Origin: Pedobacter chinensis
GTDB taxonomy: Bacteria > Bacteroidota > Bacteroidia > Sphingobacteriales > Sphingobacteriaceae
Assembly (NCBI RefSeq): GCF_003339865.1
Contig: NZ_QPKV01000012.1
Span: forward strand, 1-64,000
DNA: 64,000 bases
Reading direction: 5' to 3'
Below the pieces are notes generated by a model. It had not been told where the DNA came from, made no database searches, and was given only the letters and a program-made list of their open reading frames with translations. Shown here piece by piece: positions 17,266 to 25,147 of the stretch. Every line of letters begins with the position of its first letter. Within the stretch, counting starts at the first letter, position 1. Both the position numbers and the translations under genes were made by a program.

Positions 17266-17472
17266 ATGGAGCTGCAGGAATTAGAAGAGTTTTTCAAGAA
17301 TTGCCGGAGACCGGAAATGCCGGTGTTTTTAAATGAGGCAACAAAAGTAACTGACTTTGATTTATTTCTAGAGAGCCATTTCGGGCCACTTAGAGCTAAT
17401 CCGGAAAGTAAAATCAATAAGCCACTATTAGTAAGACTAAAAATGATGAAACTTATCATTGAGTTTAACTAG
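17266..17472 (+). CDS. Small acidic-start protein, unknown
   Basis: The 68-residue product starts MELQELEEFFKNCRRPEMP and ends with a helix containing KPLLVRLKMMKLIIE. It is a compact soluble helical protein without cysteines that could bind metal. Similar-looking 65-70 residue proteins with an L-x-E-F-F start and FVESH/FLESH centre occur in Bacteroidetes accessory DNA, but I cannot name a function. It is divergently transcribed from the mob genes and faces the AT-rich segment. Confidence 0.5.
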   Translation: MELQELEEFFKNCRRPEMPVFLNEATKVTDFDLFLESHFGPLRANPESKINKPLLVRLKMMKLIIEFN

Positions 17473-17480
17473 CTAAACAT

Positions 17481-17569
17481 ATATCCACATATTTCTATAT
17501 AAGAATATCCACATATACCGATAGAGACATATTGATATTTAAGCATATATAGATAATTATATCTATATA
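17481..17569. repeat. AT-rich segment with a repeated 12-mer and a 24-bp palindrome
   Basis: Between two convergent genes lies DNA that is almost entirely A and T. The word ATATCCACATAT occurs at 17481-17492 and again at 17505-17516, 24 bases apart. Each copy contains ATATCCACA, one base away from the DnaA-box consensus TTATCCACA. A perfect 10-bp-arm palindrome follows (17546-17555 and 17560-17569, spacer ATTA). The combination of DnaA-like boxes, AT-rich DNA and a nearby primase-like gene suggests a replication origin, though a convergent terminator region would also be AT-rich. Confidence 0.45.
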
Positions 17570-17601
17570 GCTCAATATTTACATAGTTATATATTCATAT
17601 A

Positions 17602-18573
17602 TCAACGTGTTATACCAAAACCATTCTCTACACTAAAAGGCATAGGCTTAACAATAGATTTTTCAATTTGCCTTAGATCAGCCACAAGCTTTTCATTATA
17701 ATCCTTAAACCCTGCATATTTGAACGAACAGTCTATACTTCCATGTACATCTCGGATAAATTCCTGCGCAGCAGATTTTCCTGCTTTATCATGGTCAAAA
17801 TAAAGTTCAATAGAACCAAACTGGTTTGACCTACCCTTGGCAGCCTGTAGAAACGAAAGGGAATTTAACACCAATATGGATGCAGGATCCTGTGGATGTT
17901 CGACTTTCCAGCTCAGAAAATCAAAGTAACCTTCAAAGACACCTAGCCTGTCAACAGCCCCCTGCAAAAAACTCATTCCCTTGTGCCCCAGGCAACCCTT
18001 AAAATATTTGTTGCGTACCTCCCAGCCACCATTCTCATTTGGCCATGCAGAAGCAAAGTAATTCCTGCGCTTATTGCTGCTGTCCATGACCGAATAATAA
18101 AGTTCATATAAATAACCACCTGCAACGCTTTGCACTCCCCTGCCTTTAAGATATGAGCTGATGACATCGTTGCCGATTGATTCATTTACTACTTCTACTT
18201 CATATCTTGGAACTTTGAAGGGCAAGGGCCTTCGGGAATTATCAACAGGCACATCCGCGGTTCTCTCAAGGTTTATTTTTGCATACTCTACGATTTTTTT
18301 AAGAACCTCAGGAAAGCTTGAGGGATACCAATATGCAAGGCCAAAATCGATTATGCTTCCGCTTTTTATTCCCGATACTCCTGCACCGCCATGGTCAAAC
18401 CAGACCCCCAGATTATCATTTACACAAAGTGAGGCCGTATATTCTTCACGCAACATACTTAGAAAAAAATACTCTCCCCCCGATACTTTCTGGGGACTAA
18501 ACCCCAAGTTCTTCAAAAGATCGAGGAGCGACACTTTCTCCTTGATCTCATTAACGTTTAAAAAAGCTGACAT
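17602..18573 (-). CDS. Toprim-domain primase-like protein of the mobile element
   Basis: The 323-residue protein has an N-terminal part resembling the CHC2-type region of DnaG-like proteins, but without a clear zinc-binding cysteine set. This is followed by a Toprim domain: the glutamate motif is LGVFEGYFDFLSW near residue 215 and the aspartate motif is LYFDHDKAGKSA near residue 255. Such proteins are common in Bacteroidetes conjugative elements and probably prime the complementary strand after transfer or assist element replication. A terminator-like hairpin lies about 30 bases upstream of its start. Confidence 0.8.
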   Translation of the reverse strand: MSAFLNVNEIKEKVSLLDLLKNLGFSPQKVSGGEYFFLSMLREEYTASLCVNDNLGVWFDHGGAGVSGIKSGSIIDFGLAYWYPSSFPEVLKKIVEYAKINLERTADVPVDNSRRPLPFKVPRYEVEVVNESIGNDVISSYLKGRGVQSVAGGYLYELYYSVMDSSNKRRNYFASAWPNENGGWEVRNKYFKGCLGHKGMSFLQGAVDRLGVFEGYFDFLSWKVEHPQDPASILVLNSLSFLQAAKGRSNQFGSIELYFDHDKAGKSAAQEFIRDVHGSIDCSFKYAGFKDYNEKLVADLRQIEKSIVKPMPFSVENGFGITR

Positions 18574-18602
18574 ACCGATTTAGTTTTAGAATTTTCAGAA
18601 AC

Positions 18603-18624
18603 AAAAAAGGGGCTTATCGCCCCT
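18603..18624 (-). terminator. Intrinsic terminator-like hairpin before the Toprim gene
   Basis: On the minus strand the sequence forms AGGGGC, loop GATAA, GCCCCT, then a run of T residues (18608-18603). This is a perfect 6-bp GC-rich stem with a U-tract. It lies 30-51 bases upstream of the Toprim gene start and 500 bases downstream of rteC. It may end an rteC or small-RNA transcript, or act as an attenuator in the leader of the Toprim gene. Confidence 0.6.
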
Positions 18625-19140
18625 ATAAAATAGAACCCAAAAAGAAGGGCCTCTATATATTGTAATTTCGGAACTACTCGCGTCGATTTCTACAAACCGG
18701 ACTTATCGTCTGCCAATGCGCTTTCACCTTTTTGACGTCATCTCAAAGCTTCGCAAAATTCCCTTCAATTTAAAGGGTAATGTTTCATTCCTGAATGTCA
18801 AAGACCAACTCTTTTGTTGGCTCAAAATTCAGTATGTGCAAGACGTGTTATTGACACTATGAAAATAGTGTGAACGATTTTTATAAGGCTATTTTTGCCT
18901 TGATCTGAAAGTTATTTATTGGAGATCAGATTTGTTATAAATTTTACATTCATCAGTTTAGTTGATTACTGATCCATTTTTATTAAACAGAAGAGAATTT
19001 CATTAAATCACTAGCATTTTATTTACAAAAACTATAACACTTTTATTTAGGTGTGTAATTTTTTTAATCTGGATTATTTTGAGGATATCCTGCGATATGA
19101 GAAAAATTATACAAAGTGAAATTGGCAATTTGGTTGATTA
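18625..19140. other. Non-coding stretch rich in inverted repeats
   Basis: No convincing gene is present in these 516 bases. Several hairpins are visible: CCAAC/GTTGG near 18810, a perfect ACACTAT-GAAA-ATAGTGT hairpin (18854-18871), TGATCT/AGATCA (18901-18906 and 18923-18928) and ATCAGT/ACTGAT (18952-18957 and 18968-18973). The stretch lies downstream of rteC. It may hold operator sites for the element's regulators or a small RNA that ends at the 18603-18624 terminator. Confidence 0.4.
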
Positions 19141-19989
19141 TCAATTAAACTTAAGTTTTCTGGCAATGTGATCGTTTATGGCATTTCTCATACTGTCTAA
19201 ATAAACAGTATATCCCTTGCTTTTCCTTCTAGAGATATCAATGAACTTGCGATAAGCGACACCCAGATCTACATTTAAGCTCTTTTCAAGAATATCAACG
19301 ACCTGAGAAATATCTGCTTTTCCATTATTCAATGACCCCATAAAATATATGCCATAGGCAAGTTCTACAAGCTTCACTTTATCGTCTGTCCATCTCAGGT
19401 TTGAGTTTTTTGACAACAATTGAAATATTGAGGATTCTGGGTCGCTGTATAAAAGTCTGATGCGTGTCAATAAAAACTCCCGCAAATGTTCATACGCACG
19501 GAATTTAGCAAAGGTATAATCTCCCTTTGTCTCGAATTCACTAAAATTCACTGCGGGAAGTATGTTCTGCCTATTACGCCTTAAAAAGTATTCTTCATCT
19601 AGTGCGCTCTGGTCATTGAGATAATATTGGTAAAGAAATTGATTTTGTTCGAAATATCTTCTTAAGAAATCTATTTCCCTTATGTAATAATTTCGGATTG
19701 CCTCGTCTGTATCTACTGGAATATTCGAGACAATATTGAACTGTTCTACAATAAAAATTTTCCAACTGTAAAACTTGGGCTTGATCTGTTTAAAGAAAAA
19801 TATCTCTTCTGCTTCCGAGGAAAAACCTAATCGGTTTGCTAGGGAATTTAAACGGATTGTGCCGCTTTCTATCATTTCAAGGGAGGAGGATAACCTAAGC
19901 AGATCACTTATAAGTTCATTTTTTCCAGCATGAAGCTTAGAGGTCATTTCCAGGTACAGCTGTTCAGATTGGGGGATTAACATACACAA
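19141..19989 (-). CDS. rteC: RteC-family regulator of excision/transfer
   Basis: The 282-residue protein matches the RteC family in length and C-terminal pattern: W-T-x-D-x-V-K-L-V-E-L-A-Y-G-I-Y near residue 205, then GSLNNGKADISQVVDILEKS and a final R-K-x-x-x-x-TVYLDSMRNAINDHI stretch. RteC of CTnDOT is a DNA-binding activator of the excision genes. No RteA/RteB-type pair lies next to it here. The start at 19989 follows a 290-base divergent spacer shared with the 20279 gene. Confidence 0.85.
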   Translation of the reverse strand: MCMLIPQSEQLYLEMTSKLHAGKNELISDLLRLSSSLEMIESGTIRLNSLANRLGFSSEAEEIFFFKQIKPKFYSWKIFIVEQFNIVSNIPVDTDEAIRNYYIREIDFLRRYFEQNQFLYQYYLNDQSALDEEYFLRRNRQNILPAVNFSEFETKGDYTFAKFRAYEHLREFLLTRIRLLYSDPESSIFQLLSKNSNLRWTDDKVKLVELAYGIYFMGSLNNGKADISQVVDILEKSLNVDLGVAYRKFIDISRRKSKGYTVYLDSMRNAINDHIARKLKFN

Positions 19990-20278
19990 AGGATTTAGAT
20001 GAAAAATAGGTTTATTTTAGGCAGCTAAAATTCAGCCTGCGTTGCTGCAAATTGAATTATTGCAGGCATAGAATCAAGTTAACTATCAGTTGCATAATTG
20101 ATCAACCCCCTTTGAATTCATTATTTGCAGATAAATTCTAAAGACAATATACGTCGGTTTTTACTTTTGAGAATATGTTTGTCAGCCTAATCAAACTATT
20201 CGTGTAACCACCCAAGGCCTCGGTGTAAAAATCTTTTTGACAGGTAAATTCAGTCATAAATTGTGCTAAAAATCAGCT

Positions 20279-21418
20279 ATGAATTACCAATTTATTTTTT
20301 TTGAGGAACATCTCACAAGCCTGCAAACGAAAAAAAGTTTTGCAAAAAATTTTGCAGTGGAGTCAAAAAAAAATCTTGAACGAGAACATTCCAGACTGAC
20401 CAGAGCCTTCAGGGATATGGCCGTTGAACTAAATAATCATAAAAAGTCAAAAGCATATTTAAATTTTCACCAACAGAACTTAACCCTTTTAATGGATAAG
20501 ACCAGTAGAGAAAAAACGCAAAGGGAAAAAGATCCGGACCACACGATTATCATAAGCACTCTGAAAGCACTGCTGGACATAATGGAAGAATTACTAATCT
20601 GGATGAAACAAATCTTTCCGGAAATATTCAATTATAAAGGCAGGATACCTATAAAAATGATTGAGTCAGAAATTTCCGAAATTGAGAATGATTTGAACTT
20701 AATCGTTGGAGAATTTGAAAAGAAGAAATTGGATCCTAAACTGATGCAGGTCACAAGATCGGTTTTGGATATAAGTCAGATAGTCAGTTTTAAAGATCTT
20801 AATTTTTGGAAAGAATCCTGCGATAAAATCCATCAAGATCTTATGTTGCTTGATTTGATTGATGAGTTTAGCATTATAAAAATTTTCATGGGGCTTGGAA
20901 TAAATCATCCTGACTTATTTTTTTATGCCAAATGGCATATTTCAAAAGAGATTGAGCATAAGACAACTTTAGGGGAAAAAATTTCTGCAGTCTGTTCCTA
21001 TCGGAAAGAGATAAGAGTGTTATACAGAGAAACCCAAATGCTCCAGTTTACAAGGAAACCCGATATTCAGCGCACTATAAAAAAATTCCTTCGAGAAGAA
21101 CTCCTTTTACTCCGGGCTATGGAATTCGTGAATCATGAAGTTGAGGAAGCGGGAATCATGAACGCCAACTATAAAGTTTCCTTTTCCGTTAAACAGCTGG
21201 CCTTTTTTGTCCATCTTCAGATGGAGACCGGGATAATAATATGGCAAAGGGCAAAATTCGCGCACCAGTATATTGCAAGGCACTTTAGCACGGTGGAACG
21301 CGATTCAATATCTGAAAAAAGTGCTAGAAATGCCCACTATAATCATGCTAGTGAAGATATTAAGAAAGTGATCGCAAAGCTCAGTGAAATGCTAGCATTA
21401 GCTCAGGAAAGATATTGA
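20279..21418 (+). CDS. Unknown helical protein, possibly RteC-like at the C-terminus
   Basis: The 379-residue protein is highly helical and charged, with no membrane segment. Its last 75 residues (from FSVKQLAFFVHLQMETGII) follow the same helix pattern as the C-terminal part of RteC, where a similar K-x-x-L-A-Y block is followed by a long basic helix and an RN-x-x-x-x-H ending. It is divergent from rteC, and such pairs of regulators on one element would make sense. The similarity is weak, so a distinct family remains quite possible. Confidence 0.5.
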   Translation: MNYQFIFFEEHLTSLQTKKSFAKNFAVESKKNLEREHSRLTRAFRDMAVELNNHKKSKAYLNFHQQNLTLLMDKTSREKTQREKDPDHTIIISTLKALLDIMEELLIWMKQIFPEIFNYKGRIPIKMIESEISEIENDLNLIVGEFEKKKLDPKLMQVTRSVLDISQIVSFKDLNFWKESCDKIHQDLMLLDLIDEFSIIKIFMGLGINHPDLFFYAKWHISKEIEHKTTLGEKISAVCSYRKEIRVLYRETQMLQFTRKPDIQRTIKKFLREELLLLRAMEFVNHEVEEAGIMNANYKVSFSVKQLAFFVHLQMETGIIIWQRAKFAHQYIARHFSTVERDSISEKSARNAHYNHASEDIKKVIAKLSEMLALAQERY

Positions 21419-21527
21419 AATTGTGAGAATACTGCGAATCTTGCAATTTGATGAGGGGTTGCAAGACCATAAAATTTCTGCAACTTGACAAAGTTTTCAA
21501 ATAGCCGTTCTTTATCCCTAAAAAGAT

Positions 21528-21995
21528 ATGGACGTAGAAAACTATTCACAGAAACTAAACGCATTTCACTCACTCTCGCCTGGACTCAAAGCATACATCT
21601 CAACCATAGCAAAAAAAACTGCATACAAGGCTGGCCAGACAGTGTTCTTGACTAGAGAAGATTATAATTTTTATCCCTTGATTGAAAGCGGGTCATTACG
21701 GCTAATGGCAATCGATAAGGATAATGACGAAGAAATTGTTATCCGAACCTACAATGCTGAGGAATTCCTTTATCATTTCCCAAACGTTATGCCAAGGTCG
21801 AGATTTGAACTTTATGTAGAGTTTTTAGAGGATTCTTATTTGATAGCGTTTAGCGAAAAGCATTATTCGAACCTTCTGAAATTATTCCCTGATGCGTACC
21901 TCTTGAATCTATCCTATACAGCCTGGCATTTAAACATACAGTTGGAACTTCTATTCGGCAACAATAAAATTCCTGATAGGCAAGAACATATATGA
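21528..21995 (+). CDS. Crp/Fnr-like sensor without a clear DNA-binding domain
   Basis: The 155-residue product has the beta-roll pattern of a cyclic-nucleotide-binding domain: YKAGQTVFLTREDYNFYPLI, then ESGSLRLMAIDKDNDEEIVI and the closing FLEDSYLIAFSEKHY strand before the C helix. It stops near the end of that helix and therefore seems to lack the C-terminal helix-turn-helix of Crp proteins. It starts 33 bases before the end-to-start spacer of a second Crp-like gene, so the two probably form one unit. Confidence 0.6.
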   Translation: MDVENYSQKLNAFHSLSPGLKAYISTIAKKTAYKAGQTVFLTREDYNFYPLIESGSLRLMAIDKDNDEEIVIRTYNAEEFLYHFPNVMPRSRFELYVEFLEDSYLIAFSEKHYSNLLKLFPDAYLLNLSYTAWHLNIQLELLFGNNKIPDRQEHI

Positions 21996-22028
21996 CACAC
22001 CTTAAAGTTTACCCTAAATCATATTTAA

Positions 22029-22595
22029 ATGAAACGACTCATCGAAAAACTGCAAAGTCTTCAAAATGCAAGCGAACCTTTTGTAAGCCAACTGGCGGAA
22101 ATCTCTGTTCAGAAAACTTTCAACAAGGGCTTACTTATTAGCACACCAGATCATTCATACCCAGAACTGTATTTTATCGAAGAGGGCCTTGCAAGAGGGT
22201 ATTTTATTTTCGAGGGGCAGGAAAATACTTCCTGGATATTACAGAGTGGGTTTATTTTTCCGACTACGTCGTTTTTTTCCTTCACTCACACAAATGAGTA
22301 CGTAAATTTTTTAAAAGACAGTTCCGGCTATTCAATAAGTCTATCCCAATGGAGTGAACTTGCCAAAGCAAATCCCCAATTTCTAATGATTCTTCTGGAA
22401 ATCTATGAGGAACATTACCGTGAAATTACGCAAAGAGAACAAATGCTGAGGATCAGACATGCGGAAACAAGATTTCTCTATTTTCAAGACAGGTATCCAG
22501 AATTAATTAATCTTCCCATTCATAAGATTCTGGCTTCCCTTCTCGCAATTGAATCAAAATACCTCTTCAAAATAAAAAGGAAATACCGCAGATGA
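22029..22595 (+). CDS. Crp/Fnr-family transcriptional regulator
   Basis: The 188-residue protein has a cNMP-binding-like beta-roll (residues 15-115, with YPELYFIEEGLARGYF) and a C-terminal stretch ETRFLYFQDRYPELINLPIH followed by KILASLLAIESKYLFKIKRK. This stretch matches the short helix-turn-helix of Bacteroidetes Crp-like regulators, where Y-IA-LGIT-LSRIR is usual. The ligand cannot be predicted. It may regulate the adjacent element genes or the secreted-protein cluster that follows. Confidence 0.7.
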   Translation: MKRLIEKLQSLQNASEPFVSQLAEISVQKTFNKGLLISTPDHSYPELYFIEEGLARGYFIFEGQENTSWILQSGFIFPTTSFFSFTHTNEYVNFLKDSSGYSISLSQWSELAKANPQFLMILLEIYEEHYREITQREQMLRIRHAETRFLYFQDRYPELINLPIHKILASLLAIESKYLFKIKRKYRR

Positions 22596-22753
22596 CACGG
22601 TAGGGAATCGCATTATTACACAAATAGGTGTACGATTATTTCTTTTCCCAAGGGGTGCAAAAAGAGTAAAAATTGCCGAATTCGGGTAGTTAATATTATT
22701 TCTGTTGTTTCGAACTTTAATCCACAATCAGATGGGTTTTTAATAAACAAAAC

Positions 22754-23230
22754 ATGGAAAATATTTATTCACATAAACGGACGCATATAAGCTATAAAAG
22801 CTTGGTATCAAATCTAAATACCGTTGGAATATTCCTGCTGACATTGCTATGGTGTTATGCAGTTTTTGCAAAGCTCGCAGATCTAAAACTTTATCAGCTC
22901 CAGATGAAGGATCAACCCTTTTCTGAAGAAATACAACGCGTACTGACATATCTGGTCCCGGTTCTTGAGCTGACCGCTGCTACGCTGCTGATTTTTAATA
23001 AACACAAATGGGGACTGTGGCTTTCCTTGTCCCTGATATTGGGATTTACCATATATATCACATTGATCCTAACCCATGTTTTTCCTAATGCCCCATGCAG
23101 CTGCGGTGGCTTCATTTCTAAGATGAGCTGGAAAAGCCATCTCTACTTCAACATGCTTTTGTTTTTTATAAATATGGGTTGTCTTATTAGAGTTACCAAA
23201 AAGGAAAGGAGGTTAAGCGGCAAAGAGTGA
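22754..23230 (+). CDS. MauE/DoxX-type redox-associated membrane protein
   Basis: The 158-residue protein has four hydrophobic segments, near residues 26-46, 66-83, 88-108 and 124-144. A cysteine motif PCSCGG sits in the loop before the last helix. This layout resembles MauE/DoxX-like membrane proteins that pair with thioredoxin-like enzymes and pass electrons to periplasmic disulfides. It lies 102 bases before the small two-cysteine secreted protein and faces a tlpA-susC-susD operon, so the four probably act together. Confidence 0.7.
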   Translation: MENIYSHKRTHISYKSLVSNLNTVGIFLLTLLWCYAVFAKLADLKLYQLQMKDQPFSEEIQRVLTYLVPVLELTAATLLIFNKHKWGLWLSLSLILGFTIYITLILTHVFPNAPCSCGGFISKMSWKSHLYFNMLLFFINMGCLIRVTKKERRLSGKE

Positions 23231-23332
23231 AAAATATAATTCCAAAATTTAATGCATTCAACAGGGCATGGTGCCCAAATCTTAAACTAACTTTTTCGCT
23301 TGTTTTTTCGAAGTAAAAAGCATCCTTAAATT

Positions 23333-23710
23333 ATGTATACAGCAATAAAAAATGTAAGCAAAGGCCTAATGGCCGCCGCTTTAGGATTAGTATTAGTATT
23401 TGGTGGTTCTGCATTCAAGGCAGATAGCAAAAGGGTACAATATACGTTTCAGTATACCGGTAGCGATAAGTCCCGAACTGAGGTTGAAAAAGAATCTAAC
23501 TGGACTTATAGTCCTAACGCAGCGGGCTGTGATGAAATTCAACAAGAAGCCTGTCTTATACGAGTAGATGCAAGCTTTGTGAATACAAGTGGCACCCCTA
23601 CGCTAGACCCTTCACTTAACTTAATCGCAAGTCCCCACACATCAACACGTGCTTATGTAGTATCCAGTGATGATGGAGACATGGACATCGAAAACAAAAC
23701 TGCCCAATAA
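23333..23710 (+). CDS. Small secreted two-cysteine protein (DUF6520-like)
   Basis: The 125-residue product has a signal peptide (residues 1-29, with ALGLVLVFGGSAFKA). Its mature part contains a single pair of cysteines in GCDEIQQEACLIRVDA that could form a disulfide. The combination of small size, signal peptide, cysteine pair and a MauE-like neighbour resembles Bacteroidetes DUF6520 proteins, whose role is unknown. The downstream hairpin at 23728-23748 ends its transcript. Confidence 0.6.
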   Translation: MYTAIKNVSKGLMAAALGLVLVFGGSAFKADSKRVQYTFQYTGSDKSRTEVEKESNWTYSPNAAGCDEIQQEACLIRVDASFVNTSGTPTLDPSLNLIASPHTSTRAYVVSSDDGDMDIENKTAQ

Positions 23711-23727
23711 CCTAAGGGTAAAATATG

Positions 23728-23748
23728 AGGGGGAAATGAACTCCCCCT
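23728..23748. terminator. Bidirectional terminator between convergent genes
   Basis: A perfect 7-bp stem, AGGGGGA (23728-23734) with TCCCCCT (23742-23748), encloses a 7-base loop and is followed on the plus strand by a T-containing tail. It lies between the end of the two-cysteine protein gene and the end of susD, so it can terminate both. The tail is a weak U-tract. Confidence 0.7.
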
Positions 23749-23754
23749 TATAGT

Positions 23755-25125
23755 TTAGTTTTGTGGCATGCCTGAAGATTCAATAATATCAGTGGGCAAC
23801 GGCAAAGCATAATATCGTGAATCTGGCGCAAGGGTGAAGACTTGACTTCCGAGAACCCGTCTTAGAATTATATTTGCTCCTTCTTTGTTGTACCTTTTAA
23901 GGTCAGCAAAACGAAGACCTCTCATCAACAACTCCTTCCTTCTTTCTTCACGGATTTTTCTAATAGCATCAGACTTATCGGTTGCAGTTACAGGCGAAAA
24001 GGGCACTGTATTTCTCCAACGGGACTTTAATAAAATATTCAATGTTTCCATAGCCCCAGACAGGTCATTGAGCCAGGCTTTACATTCGGCGCTGTTAAGA
24101 TAAAGTTCATCTGTTGCAAGGCCTGAAAAGTAAATCGTTCCACTTGCGGTGTAATTCCCCTTGAACTGCTGGTATGGCGCAGAAGCCCGGAAAAATGCAG
24201 TTCTTCTTAAATCGTTAATGTTATAACTGGCATACAAGGCAGTATCGACTCTAGAATTTGTAGTATTATTGACTCCAAAATTACTGGAAAGTTCTGCATA
24301 CCAAATCGTCTCCTTATTAAACTTTTTGATTGGTACTGTGCTACTTAGCGCCAGGAGATCACTATCGCCATTGTAATCCATTAGCTTGCTGTTGAATTTG
24401 AGTGCTTCCAGTGTATATTTCAATGACGTTTCATATTCATGACGGTACAGAAAACATCTTGACAACAGCGCTGCTGCGGCTCCTTTTGAGGGTCGCATCA
24501 CATGCTGAGGGTAGTCGGGCAGTAAGGTTAATGCTAAAGTTGCATCTTCAATTATTTTTTGGTAACAATCGCTTACCGAAGAACGTACCGAGGGGACATT
24601 AAAGTTAGATGATGTTCTAAGTGCAATACCTAAATCATTGCCAGAATTTTTTTCATCAAAGGCAAGTCCATGTTGATTGGTCAACATCAAAAAATAAAAG
24701 GACCTGTAGAATAAGGCGCTTCCCTTGGCATTGTCCCATTGAGAACTGTTCGCTGGCGTTCTGTCTATGCTTTCTAATAACTCCAGGCAAAGATTACTAT
24801 TAAAAACAGACGTATACGCCAGACTCCAATCATTGGCATGTCGATAAGGAGTAGGCTTCCAGGTATAAGCTTCTTGAGCCCTTACACTTAGCGCATTGTA
24901 ACTGTTGACTGTCAGGAAAAAATCATCACTTGATGCTTCGCCAAATGACGGAGTTAACCTCAGGTTCATAAGATTGGCATCGTCCAAAAGTCCTTGTACG
25001 TCAGATAAAGTATGTGGAATTACCAATTTGGCATTTGATTTAACCTCAAGGTACTTTTTACAACTCAAGGTAAGTAGCATTGCAGTACAAAGTACAATAC
25101 TTATTGCAATATTATTTTTCTTCAT
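23755..25125 (-). CDS. SusD/RagB-family outer-membrane nutrient-binding lipoprotein
   Basis: The product of about 456 residues starts at the MKKNNIAISI methionine and has a lipoprotein signal with the acceptor Cys in LLTLSCKKYLEV. The C-terminal half has the SusD pattern of tetratricopeptide-like helices, ending with IRKIREERRKELLMRGLRFA and a DLKR block. SusD lipoproteins cap a SusC pore and bind ligand at the cell surface. It is the last gene of the tlpA-susC-susD operon, with a possible upstream start at 25143. A peptide or glycan ligand cannot be distinguished. Confidence 0.85.
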   Translation of the reverse strand: MKKNNIAISIVLCTAMLLTLSCKKYLEVKSNAKLVIPHTLSDVQGLLDDANLMNLRLTPSFGEASSDDFFLTVNSYNALSVRAQEAYTWKPTPYRHANDWSLAYTSVFNSNLCLELLESIDRTPANSSQWDNAKGSALFYRSFYFLMLTNQHGLAFDEKNSGNDLGIALRTSSNFNVPSVRSSVSDCYQKIIEDATLALTLLPDYPQHVMRPSKGAAAALLSRCFLYRHEYETSLKYTLEALKFNSKLMDYNGDSDLLALSSTVPIKKFNKETIWYAELSSNFGVNNTTNSRVDTALYASYNINDLRRTAFFRASAPYQQFKGNYTASGTIYFSGLATDELYLNSAECKAWLNDLSGAMETLNILLKSRWRNTVPFSPVTATDKSDAIRKIREERRKELLMRGLRFADLKRYNKEGANIILRRVLGSQVFTLAPDSRYYALPLPTDIIESSGMPQN

Positions 25126-25147
25126 AATTACTATTTCTATCATGGTT

